From NCBI RefSeq assembly GCF_014897315.1, contig NZ_JABUYL010000004.1, positions 124,001 to 188,000 of the forward strand: DNA of 64,000 nt, written 5' to 3'. Made by a program: the position numbers and the translations under genes. How positions within the stretch are numbered: the stretch's first letter is position 1; each line of letters opens with the position of its first letter. Below are positions 20,747-29,954 of this stretch, piece after piece. The notes beneath the pieces were generated by a model. The model was not told the DNA's origin and ran no database searches. It worked only from the letters and a program-made list of their open reading frames with translations. This DNA is from Proteus sp. FME41. Lineage in GTDB: Bacteria; Pseudomonadota; Gammaproteobacteria; Enterobacterales; Enterobacteriaceae.

Positions 20747-22036
20747 TTAGTTTGCTTCTACTACTTTTACTTTTTTCTGAGGAACCATTAAGAAAATCAG
20801 ATAAAGTGCAGTAATTGCTACAGTATAACCTGTAAAGATTAACCAGAATGATTTCCAGTCAACCGCGCCATTAGTGGTATATAAGTCAATAACCCAACCA
20901 CTTAACATGGCACCTAAATAAGTACCAAAACCGTTCACTAAGGTCATAAACATGCCTTGTGCTGTTGAACGATATTGTAATGGGATCTCTTTTTCTAAGA
21001 ACAATGAACCAGAGATATTAAAGAAGTCAAAAGCACAACCATACACAATCATTGATAACAATAAGACGATTTGACCTAATGATGTGTAGTCACCGTAAGC
21101 AAAGAAACCAAAACGTAAGATCCATGCAATCATACTAAATAAAACAATAGTTTCGATTCTTACGCGTTTTAATAACAGTGGTAGGAACAGAATAAATACG
21201 ACTTCTGAGATCTGTGAAATAGATAAGAACACAGAAGGATAACGTGCAAAAAATGAATCATCAGCATTGGGTAATGCGGCAATATCTTGCAGGAATGGTA
21301 CGCCAAAAGTATTGGTAATTTGCAGTACAGACCCTAATAGCGTTGCAAAGAATAAGAAAACAACGACATTTTTCTTTTTAAATACATGCAAAATATTAGA
21401 GAGACTAAATGCCACTTCTTCTGCTTTAGTTTCATTTTTATCGGCAGCTTTTGTTGCGGGTAAGAATATGGCAAATATAGCCAAAACAATAGACGCAATA
21501 GACGCAACAAAGAGTTGATGATAGCTATTGCCCAAACCTAAGAAGCTAATAACCCACATAGCAGCGATAAAGCCGACAGTACCGTAGACACGGATTTTTG
21601 GAAAGTAGTTATTTGGCTCTAAATGTTTTTGTTCTAACAGTTCAAAAATAATACTGTTTGCCATTGAGATACTTGGCATAAAGAAGATTAAATGCAGAAG
21701 TGTTGCAAAAAAGAGGGTGGTTACCGTCGTCATCTGCGACATTAACACTAAAGCGAGTGCAGAAAAGATATGCAGGGTAATAAACACTAATTTACGGTTA
21801 TTTATTTTATCTGCAATAAATCCCATGATGACAGGTGCGATAAGGGAGGCTAGTCCAAGGGCACTGAAAATAAGCCCAACATCACTACCTTTAAAATGCA
21901 GTTCACCAAAGAGGTATGAGGCAAATGTGACAAGCCAAGAACCCCATATAAAGAACTGGAGGAATGAGACAAGTTTTAATCTAAGTACGATATTCGTACG
22001 ATATTCATCTGTTTTCCTAATTAGCCTAGCAATCAC
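20747..22036 (-). CDS. NupG/XapB-family nucleoside:H+ symporter, start region disrupted
   Basis: Inner-membrane MFS nucleoside permease. SFLQFFIWGSWLVT, the LSMIVYGCAFDFFNISGS stretch and AQGMFMTLVNGFG match E. coli XapB and NupG closely, and 12 helices are intact. The reading frame extends to GTG 22036, which lacks a good ribosome site and adds an uncharacteristic polar N-terminus. The natural start appears to be ATG 22008, preceded by AGGA at good spacing. A perfect 11-bp tandem duplication (21985-21995 and 21996-22006) directly after that ATG shifts it out of frame, and it stops after 10 codons. One repeat copy would restore MNIVLRLKLVSFLQF, the XapB-type start. Expression is therefore uncertain. 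Confidence 0.88.
   Translation of the reverse strand: MIARLIRKTDEYRTNIVLRLKLVSFLQFFIWGSWLVTFASYLFGELHFKGSDVGLIFSALGLASLIAPVIMGFIADKINNRKLVFITLHIFSALALVLMSQMTTVTTLFFATLLHLIFFMPSISMANSIIFELLEQKHLEPNNYFPKIRVYGTVGFIAAMWVISFLGLGNSYHQLFVASIASIVLAIFAIFLPATKAADKNETKAEEVAFSLSNILHVFKKKNVVVFLFFATLLGSVLQITNTFGVPFLQDIAALPNADDSFFARYPSVFLSISQISEVVFILFLPLLLKRVRIETIVLFSMIAWILRFGFFAYGDYTSLGQIVLLLSMIVYGCAFDFFNISGSLFLEKEIPLQYRSTAQGMFMTLVNGFGTYLGAMLSGWVIDLYTTNGAVDWKSFWLIFTGYTVAITALYLIFLMVPQKKVKVVEAN
21985..22006. repeat. Perfect 11-bp tandem duplication at the permease start
   Basis: GTACGATATTC occurs twice head-to-tail (21985-21995, 21996-22006). On the minus strand it begins inside the native start codon of the NupG/XapB-like gene, and 11 is not a multiple of three. 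Confidence 0.95.
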
Positions 22037-22715
22037 CTGACACCATAATGATGATTGGTTAGTTTTAATTGCCCATAATGTTGGCTATAACGTTGTTTAT
22101 TTCACATACACCTATAACTTCATTCCACACGGGGTCATTGTCATTAAGTTAAAAGCTAACAACAAAAGAAGAGATAGCGTAAATAACAAATTGAAAGCTT
22201 ATTGCTGTGTTGTAGTATTGTTTAAATTGTCTATTTTTTGTTAATTTCTTTCTTGGATGATAATGAAAAAATAGAATGGCAAAAATTTATTGTCTATCAA
22301 TTCTGCTATCATATTTTCTGATGTCCATGATATGTAGGAACGCATTTGTGTAAAGAGACTTGAGTCACAATATAAATGAAACGCATGATTATTTTTTTCT
22401 TTTAAGGGTGACTTATTACGAAATAGTGTGATCTTTATAGACTTTTCAAAAACCGATGATTTCTTAGTTATAAAAAAAATGAAATTGAGATGAAATATTT
22501 TGAAAGGAGAATGTAAGTTGCTTTTTTCTATTGTAGAAATAAGAAACATTTTACCAATGATGATATTTACAAATTAATAACATTTAATGTGTTGTTTATT
22601 ACTTGAGAAAGAGAGTAAACGGTTGCGAGGCCAATAGGAAAATAAACAGGTAAAAAGCCCATATTTATCTAGTCACGCTATTATGCAGTGTAAATAAGGG
22701 CTTTATTTGAAAATG
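22037..22715. other. Intergenic region between the permease gene and arsC
   Basis: About 680 AT-rich bases. The left part (22037-22240) should hold the promoter of the permease gene. The right end holds the arsC terminator. I see no convincing gene; the one open frame of about 100 codons lacks a good ribosome site and family resemblance. Confidence 0.5.
22652..22704 (-). terminator. Terminator of bepA-arsC
   Basis: Read leftward, AAAGCCC then TTATTTA pairs with TAAATA-TGGGCTTT across a 23-base loop and is followed by T, starting 12 bp past the arsC-family stop. Confidence 0.65.
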
Positions 22716-23072
22716 TTAACTCAATAGCGCTTTCACTTGCTCTGGTGGACGGCCTAAACGGGCTTTATTCCCCACAACCACAATAGGGCGCTCAATAAGC
22801 TTCGGGTTTTCATGCATAGCTTGAATTAATTCATCTTGTGATGTTTCGTCAGCAAGTTTTAACGTTTTATAGATCTCTTCTTTTGTACGCATTAACTTTC
22901 TTGCATCATCAAAACCTAATGCCTCAAGAAGGGCTTTGAGCTCTTTGACAGAAGGCGCGGTATCCAAATAGTGAATTACCTCTGGTGTTATGTGCATTTC
23001 TTCTAATAAATGTAAGGTTTCACGGCTTTTTGAACAGCGTGGATTATGATAAATCGTCACTTTCTTGGTCAT
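22716..23072 (-). CDS. ArsC-family arsenate reductase-like protein (YfgD)
   Basis: Small thioredoxin-fold protein of 118 residues. The ArsC active-site loop YHNPRCSKSRETL (Cys 13) and the C-terminal RPIVVVGNKARLGRPPE, with the conserved anion-binding arginines, are intact, so glutaredoxin-dependent arsenate reduction is plausible. No arsB or arsR lies nearby. It is the second gene of bepA-arsC (8-bp spacing), the E. coli yfgC-yfgD arrangement, where the role in metal resistance is not clear. Confidence 0.88.
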   Translation of the reverse strand: MTKKVTIYHNPRCSKSRETLHLLEEMHITPEVIHYLDTAPSVKELKALLEALGFDDARKLMRTKEEIYKTLKLADETSQDELIQAMHENPKLIERPIVVVGNKARLGRPPEQVKALLS

Positions 23073-23080
23073 GTTGTCCC

Positions 23081-24553
23081 TTATTTGAATTGGCTGTCTC
23101 TTTGCTGAATTTTTCTTAACTGATCAATACGTGCATCAAAGCGAGCTTGGTCATTACTGCCTAGTTTAACTTGTCTGCTTGCATCACCTAAATACCGAAT
23201 CGCTGTTTCAAAGTCTCCTCTGAGTGCTAAATCTTCGGCATAAGCGGCTAATTCATGGGCTCTATCACCTTGTTTGGCTGAATTTTCTGCCATTAACTGC
23301 CAACCGATAGGATCATTGGGGTTATCAAAGGTATAACGATAAAGTAGGCGATTAGCCTCGTTATATTGCTTGTTATGCATATACGCATTGGCTAAATTGG
23401 CAATAATAACGTTATTATTTGGTTTTTGTTTTAATGCTAATTGTAGCCTTGCTACGGCATCGCTTGCCCGATTTTGCTCTAAATCGATATCCGTCATCGC
23501 ATCAATAAACCAAAGATTATTAGGCTCTTTTTCTAACATAGGAGCCAGTAATTTTCTTGCTTCATCAAATTTACGATCACGAGAATAAATCAGTATTTGT
23601 GCATAATTAGCGGCAGATTTTTCAAGAGTAGTCCCTTGCTTAAACTGATCCAGTGTAGTTTGCAATGCATTATCTGATGCAGGTGTTTTGTTTAGCATGG
23701 TGAATGCACGCATTTTTGCAAATAGAAAATCGGCTGACTGAGGAAGTTGGCGTGCAGGATATTGGCTGGCACGGCTTCTTGCATCGGATAATCGGCTATC
23801 GGGTAAGGGGTGTGTTAATAGCATCTCTGGGGGTTTAGAGCTATATCGTACTTGGTCAGCAAGAATTTGCATAAAGTCAGGCATCCCCTTAGGATCAAAT
23901 CCAGCTCGGTAGAGGGTTTGTATTCCAATACGATCGGCTTCTTGCTCGTTCATTTGCGTGAACGTAATCATGTTTTGTTGCATGCCCGCCATACTCCCCG
24001 TAAAGGTTGCAAGACCTGCATTGGGGTTTGCCATAAATATCAGAATGGAACCCAGTACCCCAGCAAGCGCTAACGGTGTGGTTTTAGCCTGATCTTCAAG
24101 CATACGAGCTAAATGGCGTTGGGTCACATGTGTGATTTCATGTGCCATTACAGAGGCTAATTCACTTTCATTTCGGCTATAACGAAAGAGTGCGGAATGC
24201 AAAACAATATTTCCGCCAAAATAAGCAAAGGCGTTAATATTGGGGTTATTAACTAAATAAAAGTGAAAGGGGGTTTTGACTGAGCTGGCATTCGAAACAA
24301 GTTTTTGCCCTAAATTATTAATATAGTTAGAAAGTAAAGGGTCAAAAACTAATGGTGCACTATTTCGCAGTTGACGAGTATAGTAATCACCCATAGCAAT
24401 TTCTTGATTGATGCTTAGTGTCGATCCTGCGGTGGTTCCCATATCAGGTAGAGAATCTTCAATATCAATCGCTGCATGTGCGGGTATTACTGATGTTGAT
24501 AGCAACGCAGAAACAAGAAGCGCGACTAATGGTTTTTTAAGTCTGAGTTTCAT
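23081..24553 (-). CDS. bepA: BepA, periplasmic metalloprotease/chaperone for outer-membrane assembly
   Basis: M48 metallopeptidase with a TPR domain that helps LptD maturation and degrades stalled outer-membrane proteins at the BAM complex. The 490 residues (E. coli 487) have a signal peptide ending AHA (about 27), the zinc motif HEITH (138-142) with a downstream acidic ligand in NEQEADRIG (about 202-210), and TPR repeats from about 310 to the end. It heads a two-gene operon and is divergent from perM. Confidence 0.95.
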   Translation of the reverse strand: MKLRLKKPLVALLVSALLSTSVIPAHAAIDIEDSLPDMGTTAGSTLSINQEIAMGDYYTRQLRNSAPLVFDPLLSNYINNLGQKLVSNASSVKTPFHFYLVNNPNINAFAYFGGNIVLHSALFRYSRNESELASVMAHEITHVTQRHLARMLEDQAKTTPLALAGVLGSILIFMANPNAGLATFTGSMAGMQQNMITFTQMNEQEADRIGIQTLYRAGFDPKGMPDFMQILADQVRYSSKPPEMLLTHPLPDSRLSDARSRASQYPARQLPQSADFLFAKMRAFTMLNKTPASDNALQTTLDQFKQGTTLEKSAANYAQILIYSRDRKFDEARKLLAPMLEKEPNNLWFIDAMTDIDLEQNRASDAVARLQLALKQKPNNNVIIANLANAYMHNKQYNEANRLLYRYTFDNPNDPIGWQLMAENSAKQGDRAHELAAYAEDLALRGDFETAIRYLGDASRQVKLGSNDQARFDARIDQLRKIQQRDSQFK

Positions 24554-24707
24554 ACAACTGTATCCTGATAGCTATCTTAACGAAAAATTAATAATTAATG
24601 ATGTATGATAGCAAAACCTAACGTAAAATCTGTCAAAAGATTATTGCTTATGTAAATGAATACATATAGCTCTATTATTCTGATTATTATAAAGGATCTT
24701 TATTTTC

Positions 24708-25784
24708 ATGCTGGACTTGCTTGTTCAATGGTATAAACGCCGATTTGCTGATCCACAAGTTATCGCCCTTGTGGTTATCTTAATTGCAGGCTTTTTAATT
24801 CTGTATTTTTTCAGTGGCATACTGGCTCCTTTGCTAGTGGCAATTGTGCTTGCCTACCTTTTAGAATGGCCAACTCATTTACTTGAAAAATTAGGTTGTG
24901 CTCGTATTTGGGCTGTATCGATAATTCTGACACTCTTTATTGGTATTAGTGCCATTGTTATTTTGATTTTAGCACCCACCGTCTGGCAACAGGGCATGAC
25001 ACTGATTTCAGATATCCCAAATATGATCAATAAGTTCAATGCATTTGCTCACGAATTACCTGATCGTTTTCCTGCACTAATGGATGCGGGAATTGTCGAT
25101 ATGATGGCAGAAAATTTACGCAGTAAGTTCTCAACAGTGGCAGAGTCTGTCTTAAAAGTCTCTTTAGCCTCGTTAATTGGTATTATTACACTTTCAATCT
25201 ATCTTATTCTAGTTCCTTTAATGACCTTCTTTTTACTAAAAGATAAGCAGCAAATGCTAAATGCAGTGCGCCGTGTTTTACCGAAAAACAGAATATTAGC
25301 GGCACAAGTATGGATAGAAGTGAATCAACAAATTACCAATTATATTCGCGGAAAAGTCACCGAAATGGTGATTGTAGGTATCTTTACTTATTTTGTTTTC
25401 GCCTTTTTTGATTTGCGCTATTCCGTATTGCTTGCCGTAATAGTTGGTGTTTCTGTTTTGGTGCCTTATGTTGGTGCTGTTTTAGCAACTATTCCGGTTA
25501 TTGTGATCGCATTATCTCAATGGGGCTTAGGTTCTGATTTCTGGGCATTATTTATTGCTTACCTTGTTGTTCAAGGGTTAGATAGCAACTTATTAGTCCC
25601 AATTTTGTATTCTGAAGCCGTGAATATGCATCCTTTGGTTATTATCTTATCAGTGATTATATTTGGTGGGATGTGGGGGTTCTGGGGGGTTTTCTTTGCC
25701 ATTCCATTAGCTACATTGATAAAAGCGGTATTGCATGCACTTCCTGATGAAATTGCGAATGAACAACATATCAAGAAAAGTTAA
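24708..25784 (+). CDS. perM: PerM, AI-2E transporter (UPF0118) family permease
   Basis: Inner-membrane protein of the UPF0118/AI-2E exporter family. The 358 residues show about eight hydrophobic segments and the family stretches FFLLKDKQQML, GKVTEMVIVGIFTY, and the C-terminal VQGLDSNLLVPILYSEAV...HPLVIILSVIIFGGMWGFWGVFFAIPL. Position divergent from bepA equals E. coli perM (yfgO). Its substrate is not established. Confidence 0.93.
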   Translation: MLDLLVQWYKRRFADPQVIALVVILIAGFLILYFFSGILAPLLVAIVLAYLLEWPTHLLEKLGCARIWAVSIILTLFIGISAIVILILAPTVWQQGMTLISDIPNMINKFNAFAHELPDRFPALMDAGIVDMMAENLRSKFSTVAESVLKVSLASLIGIITLSIYLILVPLMTFFLLKDKQQMLNAVRRVLPKNRILAAQVWIEVNQQITNYIRGKVTEMVIVGIFTYFVFAFFDLRYSVLLAVIVGVSVLVPYVGAVLATIPVIVIALSQWGLGSDFWALFIAYLVVQGLDSNLLVPILYSEAVNMHPLVIILSVIIFGGMWGFWGVFFAIPLATLIKAVLHALPDEIANEQHIKKS

Positions 25785-25797
25785 ATGAATTGAGTTA

Positions 25798-25827
25798 ACA
25801 AAAAACAGACAGTGTAAACTGTCTGTT
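25798..25827 (-). terminator. Rho-independent terminator of gcvR-bcp
   Basis: ACAGACAGT/ACTGTCTGT stem with a 4-base loop and a six-T run on the minus strand, about 25 bp past the bcp stop. Confidence 0.88.
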
Positions 25828-25850
25828 GTCTTATCAAGAGCAGGCATCTA

Positions 25851-26321
25851 TTACGGATGCTGGGTGAGATAATCGAGAACGACTTGATGGTGGTTACTGG
25901 TTTTAAAGCTATCGAAAACGTGTTCAATCATCCCGTTTTTATCAATTAAGAAAGTAGTACGATGAATCCCATCGTAAGTTTTTCCCATAAACTGCTTTTC
26001 CCCCCAGATACCAAATTCTTCAGCCACTTTATGATCTTCATCTGAAAGCAATGTGAAATTTAACATCTCTTTTTCAGCGAAACGAAAAAGCTTTTCTGAT
26101 TTATCTGTGCTTATGCCCAATACTTCCACTTTGGCTTTTTTCAATGCGTCCATTTCATCACGTAAGCCACAAGCTTGAGTCGTACAGCCTGGTGTCATTG
26201 CTTTAGGATAAAAATAAACAAGCACACGTTGACCCGCAAAATCAGATAAATTAATCATTTCTCCATCTTGGTCGGGCAGACTGAATTGAGGAGCCTTTTC
26301 ACCGGCTTTTAATGGGTTCAT
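25851..26321 (-). CDS. bcp: Thiol peroxidase Bcp (PrxQ-type peroxiredoxin)
   Basis: Reduces H2O2 and organic hydroperoxides using thioredoxin. From ATG 26321 it is 156 residues, the E. coli length, starting MNPLKAGEKAPQF. The peroxidatic Cys lies in PKAMTPGCTTQACGLRD, with the resolving Cys five residues on, as in PrxQ proteins. GGAG lies nine bases upstream of this ATG; an ATG five codons earlier is possible but lacks a site and family support. It lies 18 bp after gcvR on the same strand, as in E. coli. Confidence 0.95.
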   Translation of the reverse strand: MNPLKAGEKAPQFSLPDQDGEMINLSDFAGQRVLVYFYPKAMTPGCTTQACGLRDEMDALKKAKVEVLGISTDKSEKLFRFAEKEMLNFTLLSDEDHKVAEEFGIWGEKQFMGKTYDGIHRTTFLIDKNGMIEHVFDSFKTSNHHQVVLDYLTQHP

Positions 26322-26339
26322 TAGGTCATTCTCCATTTT

Positions 26340-26897
26340 TTACTGTTTCATCATCAGACTATTTACGATACTTATTGTGCCTTGAGCATTTAGCTCTGTA
26401 CATAATTGATTGAATTTCTCATTAATGACAAGACCATGATCATCTAATGGATTATGCGCCGTAATTTGTATCTCTAAACGGGCGGGTGTTCCATCTTCTG
26501 ATGGGTGCGTTTTAGAAATTAATTCTGCAAGATTAAAATTATGTTGGCTAAATAAATTAGTAAAACGTTCTACAATACCAGGTGCATCTTCAATATCGAC
26601 CTTTGCTGCAATCGTAGAAGGGTAAGTAATGGGTGTGCCATTGGTTGTTCTTTTCATGACGGTCAATAAATCAAGTTCTGCACTTTTAATGGGTAACAAT
26701 GCTTCCAATTGCGCGATAGCATTCCAGCCACCTGAAAGTAGCATGATAAACGTAAACTCTTGACCAAACATCGCAAGTCGGCTGTCCTCGATATTACATC
26801 CGCATTGGCTGACTAATTGTGTGATGGTATCAACAATACCGGGACGGTCAGCGCCTAATGCAGTAATGACGAGAAAATGTTTATCAGGTATGGGCAA
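26340..26897 (-). CDS. gcvR: Glycine cleavage system repressor GcvR, probable TTG start
   Basis: Binds GcvA and blocks activation of gcvTHP when glycine is low. Two ACT domains are visible (about 6-85 and 90-170): HFLVITALGADRPGIVDTI and VDIEDAPGIVERFTNLF. From TTG 26897 the product is 185 residues and begins (M)PIPDKHFLVITALGAD, with the same spacing to the ACT domain as E. coli GcvR. AGGA lies eight bases upstream of this TTG. The 16-residue longer frame is basic and not family-like. Divergent from dapA. Confidence 0.92.
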   Translation of the reverse strand: MPIPDKHFLVITALGADRPGIVDTITQLVSQCGCNIEDSRLAMFGQEFTFIMLLSGGWNAIAQLEALLPIKSAELDLLTVMKRTTNGTPITYPSTIAAKVDIEDAPGIVERFTNLFSQHNFNLAELISKTHPSEDGTPARLEIQITAHNPLDDHGLVINEKFNQLCTELNAQGTISIVNSLMMKQ

Positions 26898-27112
26898 AAT
26901 AAGGTTCCTTTTGACTTTCAGTTTATTCTTAACAGGTAAACACAAAATTTGATTTCTGCCAAGATCCCTTGCTCACTATCTTTAATTATTATATCTCTTT
27001 AACTCACATCAAAGAATATTAGCAAATTTCATTAGAAACCTAGAGTTAAGTAGTTTTCAATAGAGCAATGAATGAGTACCATTGAGTATAAGTCTATCTC
27101 GGAGCAATGATT

Positions 27113-28012
27113 ATGGTGAGTAACAAATTTAATTTTACAGGCAGTATGGTGGCATTGGTTACGCCAATGGATGCAAAAGGCAACGTTGACCGGGTTAGTT
27201 TACGTAAATTAGTTGACTATCATATGAATGCAGGGAGTGCTGCTATTGTTTCAGTGGGAACAACAGGAGAGTCAGCAACATTAAGCCATGAAGAACATGT
27301 TGATGTGGTTTTAATGACATTAGATATGGCGGATGGACGTATTCCTGTCATTGCAGGCACAGGGGCTAATGCAACATCTGAAGCGGTTTGGTTTACTCAA
27401 CAATTTGAAAATAAAGGTATTGTTGGTTGTTTGAGTGTAACGCCTTATTATAATAAACCGTCTCAAGAAGGGTTATATCAGCACTTTAAAGCGATTTCTG
27501 AAAGCACAGCATTGCCACAAATCCTGTATAATGTACCCGGTCGTACTGGATGCGATTTATTGCCAGTAACAGTTGCACGTTTAGCCAAGTTGGATAATAT
27601 TGTGGCAATTAAAGAGGCGACAGGGAACTTAAGTCGGGTTAGTCAAATCCAAGAGTTAGTCAATGATGATCGTTTTATCTTATTGAGTGGAGATGACGCA
27701 TCATCATTAGATTTTATGCAACTTGGCGGACATGGTGTTATTTCGGTTACTGCTAACGTTGCAGCGTCAGAGATGGTAGAATTATGCCGATTAGCAAATG
27801 CGGGTGAGTTTGCAAAAGCACGCGAACTTAATCGACGTCTGATGGACTTACATCATCAGTTATTTGTCGAACCTAATCCAATCCCAGCTAAATGGGCGTG
27901 TCAACGTATTGGATTGATTGAAGACGCCACATTGCGCTTACCTATGACTCCGTTGACATCATCAGGTCAGCAAATTGTTGAGAAAGCGCTGTTAACAGCG
28001 GGAATACTGTAA
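27113..28012 (+). CDS. dapA: 4-hydroxy-tetrahydrodipicolinate synthase DapA
   Basis: Condenses pyruvate with aspartate semialdehyde, the first committed step to diaminopimelate and lysine. Schiff-base Lys lies in [22 protein letters not shown] carries the catalytic Tyr and GTTGESATL the substrate threonines. I prefer ATG 27113 (299 residues) because GGAG lies eight bases upstream; ATG 27107 is only two bases from it. Both give a few extra N-terminal residues compared with E. coli (292). It is followed 16 bp later by bamC, the conserved dapA-bamC pair. Confidence 0.96.
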   Translation: MVSNKFNFTGSMVALVTPMDAKGNVDRVSLRKLVDYHMNAGSAAIVSVGTTGESATLSHEEHVDVVLMTLDMADGRIPVIAGTGANATSEAVWFTQQFENKGIVGCLSVTPYYNKPSQEGLYQHFKAISESTALPQILYNVPGRTGCDLLPVTVARLAKLDNIVAIKEATGNLSRVSQIQELVNDDRFILLSGDDASSLDFMQLGGHGVISVTANVAASEMVELCRLANAGEFAKARELNRRLMDLHHQLFVEPNPIPAKWACQRIGLIEDATLRLPMTPLTSSGQQIVEKALLTAGIL

Positions 28013-28028
28013 AACTTAGGGAATTTTA

Positions 28029-29075
28029 ATGGCAACACTATTGCATAAATCAAAGATTATGAAAGTCGCGGGTCTGTCGCTGGTGGTTTTACTGGCAGCC
28101 TGTTCGAGTGATCAGCGCTATAAACGTCAGGTCAGTGGTGATGAGTCTTATTTAGAGACGGCAGGCCTAAAGAATTTAGCGATTCCAGCGGGTATGGTGT
28201 TGCCTTTACAAAATGGGGAATATGATATTCCAACCCCAAAAAGAACAGAACCTGTAGGTTTAGCGCTGGATATTCGTCCTCCTACACAGGCACTAAATTT
28301 ATTAAGTGGTTCACGCAGTGAAAATAATGCGGATAACAGTAAGCTGTTGTTACCAAGCTCACCTGAAAATACAACACTGTATGAACAAGTCACGTCTATC
28401 CTAAAAGATAAAGGTGTTGCTGTTACTAAAAGTGATGCAGGACAAAAAGAAATTCAGACTGATTGGATAACATGGTTACGTGCTGATGAGAATGTACCTT
28501 TCCAAACGCGTCAGCGTTTAACTATTGCTCAATCAGGTAATGTGATTTCATTAACAGTCACTAATGAAGGTTTGCGCCAAGGCGAAACAGAGGTAACTGA
28601 TCCGGCTGAAGTGAAGCGTTACAATATTTTAATGCTTAATGAATTGGTTGATGGCTTAAACCGTATGCGTAACTTAAGCGAAAATACGGCAACAAGTAAT
28701 CTGCAAGGTATTATTGATGTTCAAAGTGGCAGTGATAATGCGGGACTTCCAGTCATTATTGTACGTGCGCCATTCGATGTTGTTTGGGATAGATTGCCAA
28801 TCGCATTAGAAAGTGTGGGTATGAAGATGGGGGATCGTACACGTTCTAAAGGTTCAATTGAAGTGACCTATAAAGGAATGAGCAGTGCGAATTGGAGTTC
28901 GTTAGGCGTTGATAGACCAACAGTTGAAGAAGCGGATTATAAATTACAAGTGGGTGATTTGAATAACCGCAGTAGCTTACAATTTATCAGTGATAAAGGT
29001 AAGCCACTCACACAATCACAAAACGACCAAATGGTTGCTGCACTGAAAGCTGCATTTAGTAAACCGGTGAAATAA
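28029..29075 (+). CDS. bamC: BamC outer-membrane lipoprotein of the BAM complex
   Basis: Accessory lipoprotein of the beta-barrel assembly machine. Signal peptide with lipobox LLAACSS (lipidated Cys 25), then the conserved unstructured SSDQRYKRQVSGDESYLE segment that contacts BamD, then two helix-grip domains (about 100-215 and 230-345). The 348 residues compare with 344 in E. coli, and the C-terminus YKLQVGDLNNRSSLQFI is near-identical. Second gene of dapA-bamC; a terminator follows. Confidence 0.95.
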   Translation: MATLLHKSKIMKVAGLSLVVLLAACSSDQRYKRQVSGDESYLETAGLKNLAIPAGMVLPLQNGEYDIPTPKRTEPVGLALDIRPPTQALNLLSGSRSENNADNSKLLLPSSPENTTLYEQVTSILKDKGVAVTKSDAGQKEIQTDWITWLRADENVPFQTRQRLTIAQSGNVISLTVTNEGLRQGETEVTDPAEVKRYNILMLNELVDGLNRMRNLSENTATSNLQGIIDVQSGSDNAGLPVIIVRAPFDVVWDRLPIALESVGMKMGDRTRSKGSIEVTYKGMSSANWSSLGVDRPTVEEADYKLQVGDLNNRSSLQFISDKGKPLTQSQNDQMVAALKAAFSKPVK

Positions 29076-29100
29076 GCGTTACGCTTTATAAAATAAAGAG

Positions 29101-29134
29101 AAGCCGCACAAGATGAATTGTGTGGCTTTTTTTA
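29101..29134 (+). terminator. Rho-independent terminator of dapA-bamC
   Basis: Eleven-base perfect stem AAGCCGCACAA/TTGTGTGGCTT (two G-T allowed) with a 6-base loop and seven T, 25 bp past the bamC stop. Confidence 0.9.
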
Positions 29135-29363
29135 TATTTTTAATTGACAGTGCTTATCTACATCCATTTAACTCGTAGAAACTAAATTAGAAAACATTAA
29201 TTAAATTCATCATTAATTGAATGCTCTTTTAATGACGGTTTTAATTTAGAGTTATTAATAATATTAATCTTAATGCAATACACTTAAAATTATGCAATAT
29301 TGCGTCAATTATTATTCTTATTAAAAATAACAAAGCATTCTCTGACTATATGAAGGAGTATTT

Positions 29364-29954
29364 ATGAGTGCGGGTGATATGGTTATTCACTTAATATTAA
29401 GTGGAATACTTATTGTAGGTGTTTATCAGTTTTATTTTTTTACTCAACGATATACATTGAGAGAAGCGAAAGTTATTAATTCACCTGTTGATGAAAAAAT
29501 TCCTTTCTGGCCTTGGTGGTCATGGATATATAGCTTTCTATATTATCCTGCAATCCTATACCTCAACTGGATTATTCAAGACTCAAGACAATTTATTATG
29601 ATTGTTTTTAGTTACATTGTGTTATTGGTTATGCAGATGTTTTTCTTTATTGTGTTCCCAGTTGCTACACCAGCACATTGGCGCACAATTAATCCTGGAA
29701 AAACAGCCTCAGAAAAATTTCTTAAGTTTGTTCAGTACTTTGATGATTCTTCAAACTGTTTTCCGAGTATGCACGTATCGGTTGCAACACTCACGGCCTG
29801 TCTCGCTTATGCAACGTTAGGACCATTAGTTTTCCTATTTCCACTGTTTATTGCCTTATCTTGTATGTTTACTAAACAACACTATTTAATTGATTTACCA
29901 GCAGGCGCCTTATTAGGTTGGTTTGCTTATGAAATTTATTGTTTTATTATTTAA
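29364..29954 (+). CDS. PAP2-superfamily membrane protein (phosphatase or phosphotransferase-like)
   Basis: 196-residue integral membrane protein with five to six hydrophobic segments. PAP2 motifs can be read: NCFPSMHVS near residue 133 (the PSxH motif) and a later KQHYLIDLPAG, which has the His-x3-Asp of the third motif. The first, Lys/Arg-rich motif is less clear. The order suggests the Aur1/Ipt1-like PAP2 subgroup, acting on lipid phosphates or phospholipid headgroups. AAGGAG precedes ATG 29364. It sits between bamC and purC, which are adjacent or nearly so in E. coli, so it is an accessory insertion. Substrate unknown. Confidence 0.75.
   Translation: MSAGDMVIHLILSGILIVGVYQFYFFTQRYTLREAKVINSPVDEKIPFWPWWSWIYSFLYYPAILYLNWIIQDSRQFIMIVFSYIVLLVMQMFFFIVFPVATPAHWRTINPGKTASEKFLKFVQYFDDSSNCFPSMHVSVATLTACLAYATLGPLVFLFPLFIALSCMFTKQHYLIDLPAGALLGWFAYEIYCFII

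Noticed and set aside
22241-22549. A leftward open frame of about 100 codons upstream of the nucleoside permease gene
   Set aside because: No convincing ribosome site, odd composition (Phe/Ile/Lys/Ser-rich, typical of AT-rich noncoding DNA) and no family resemblance.
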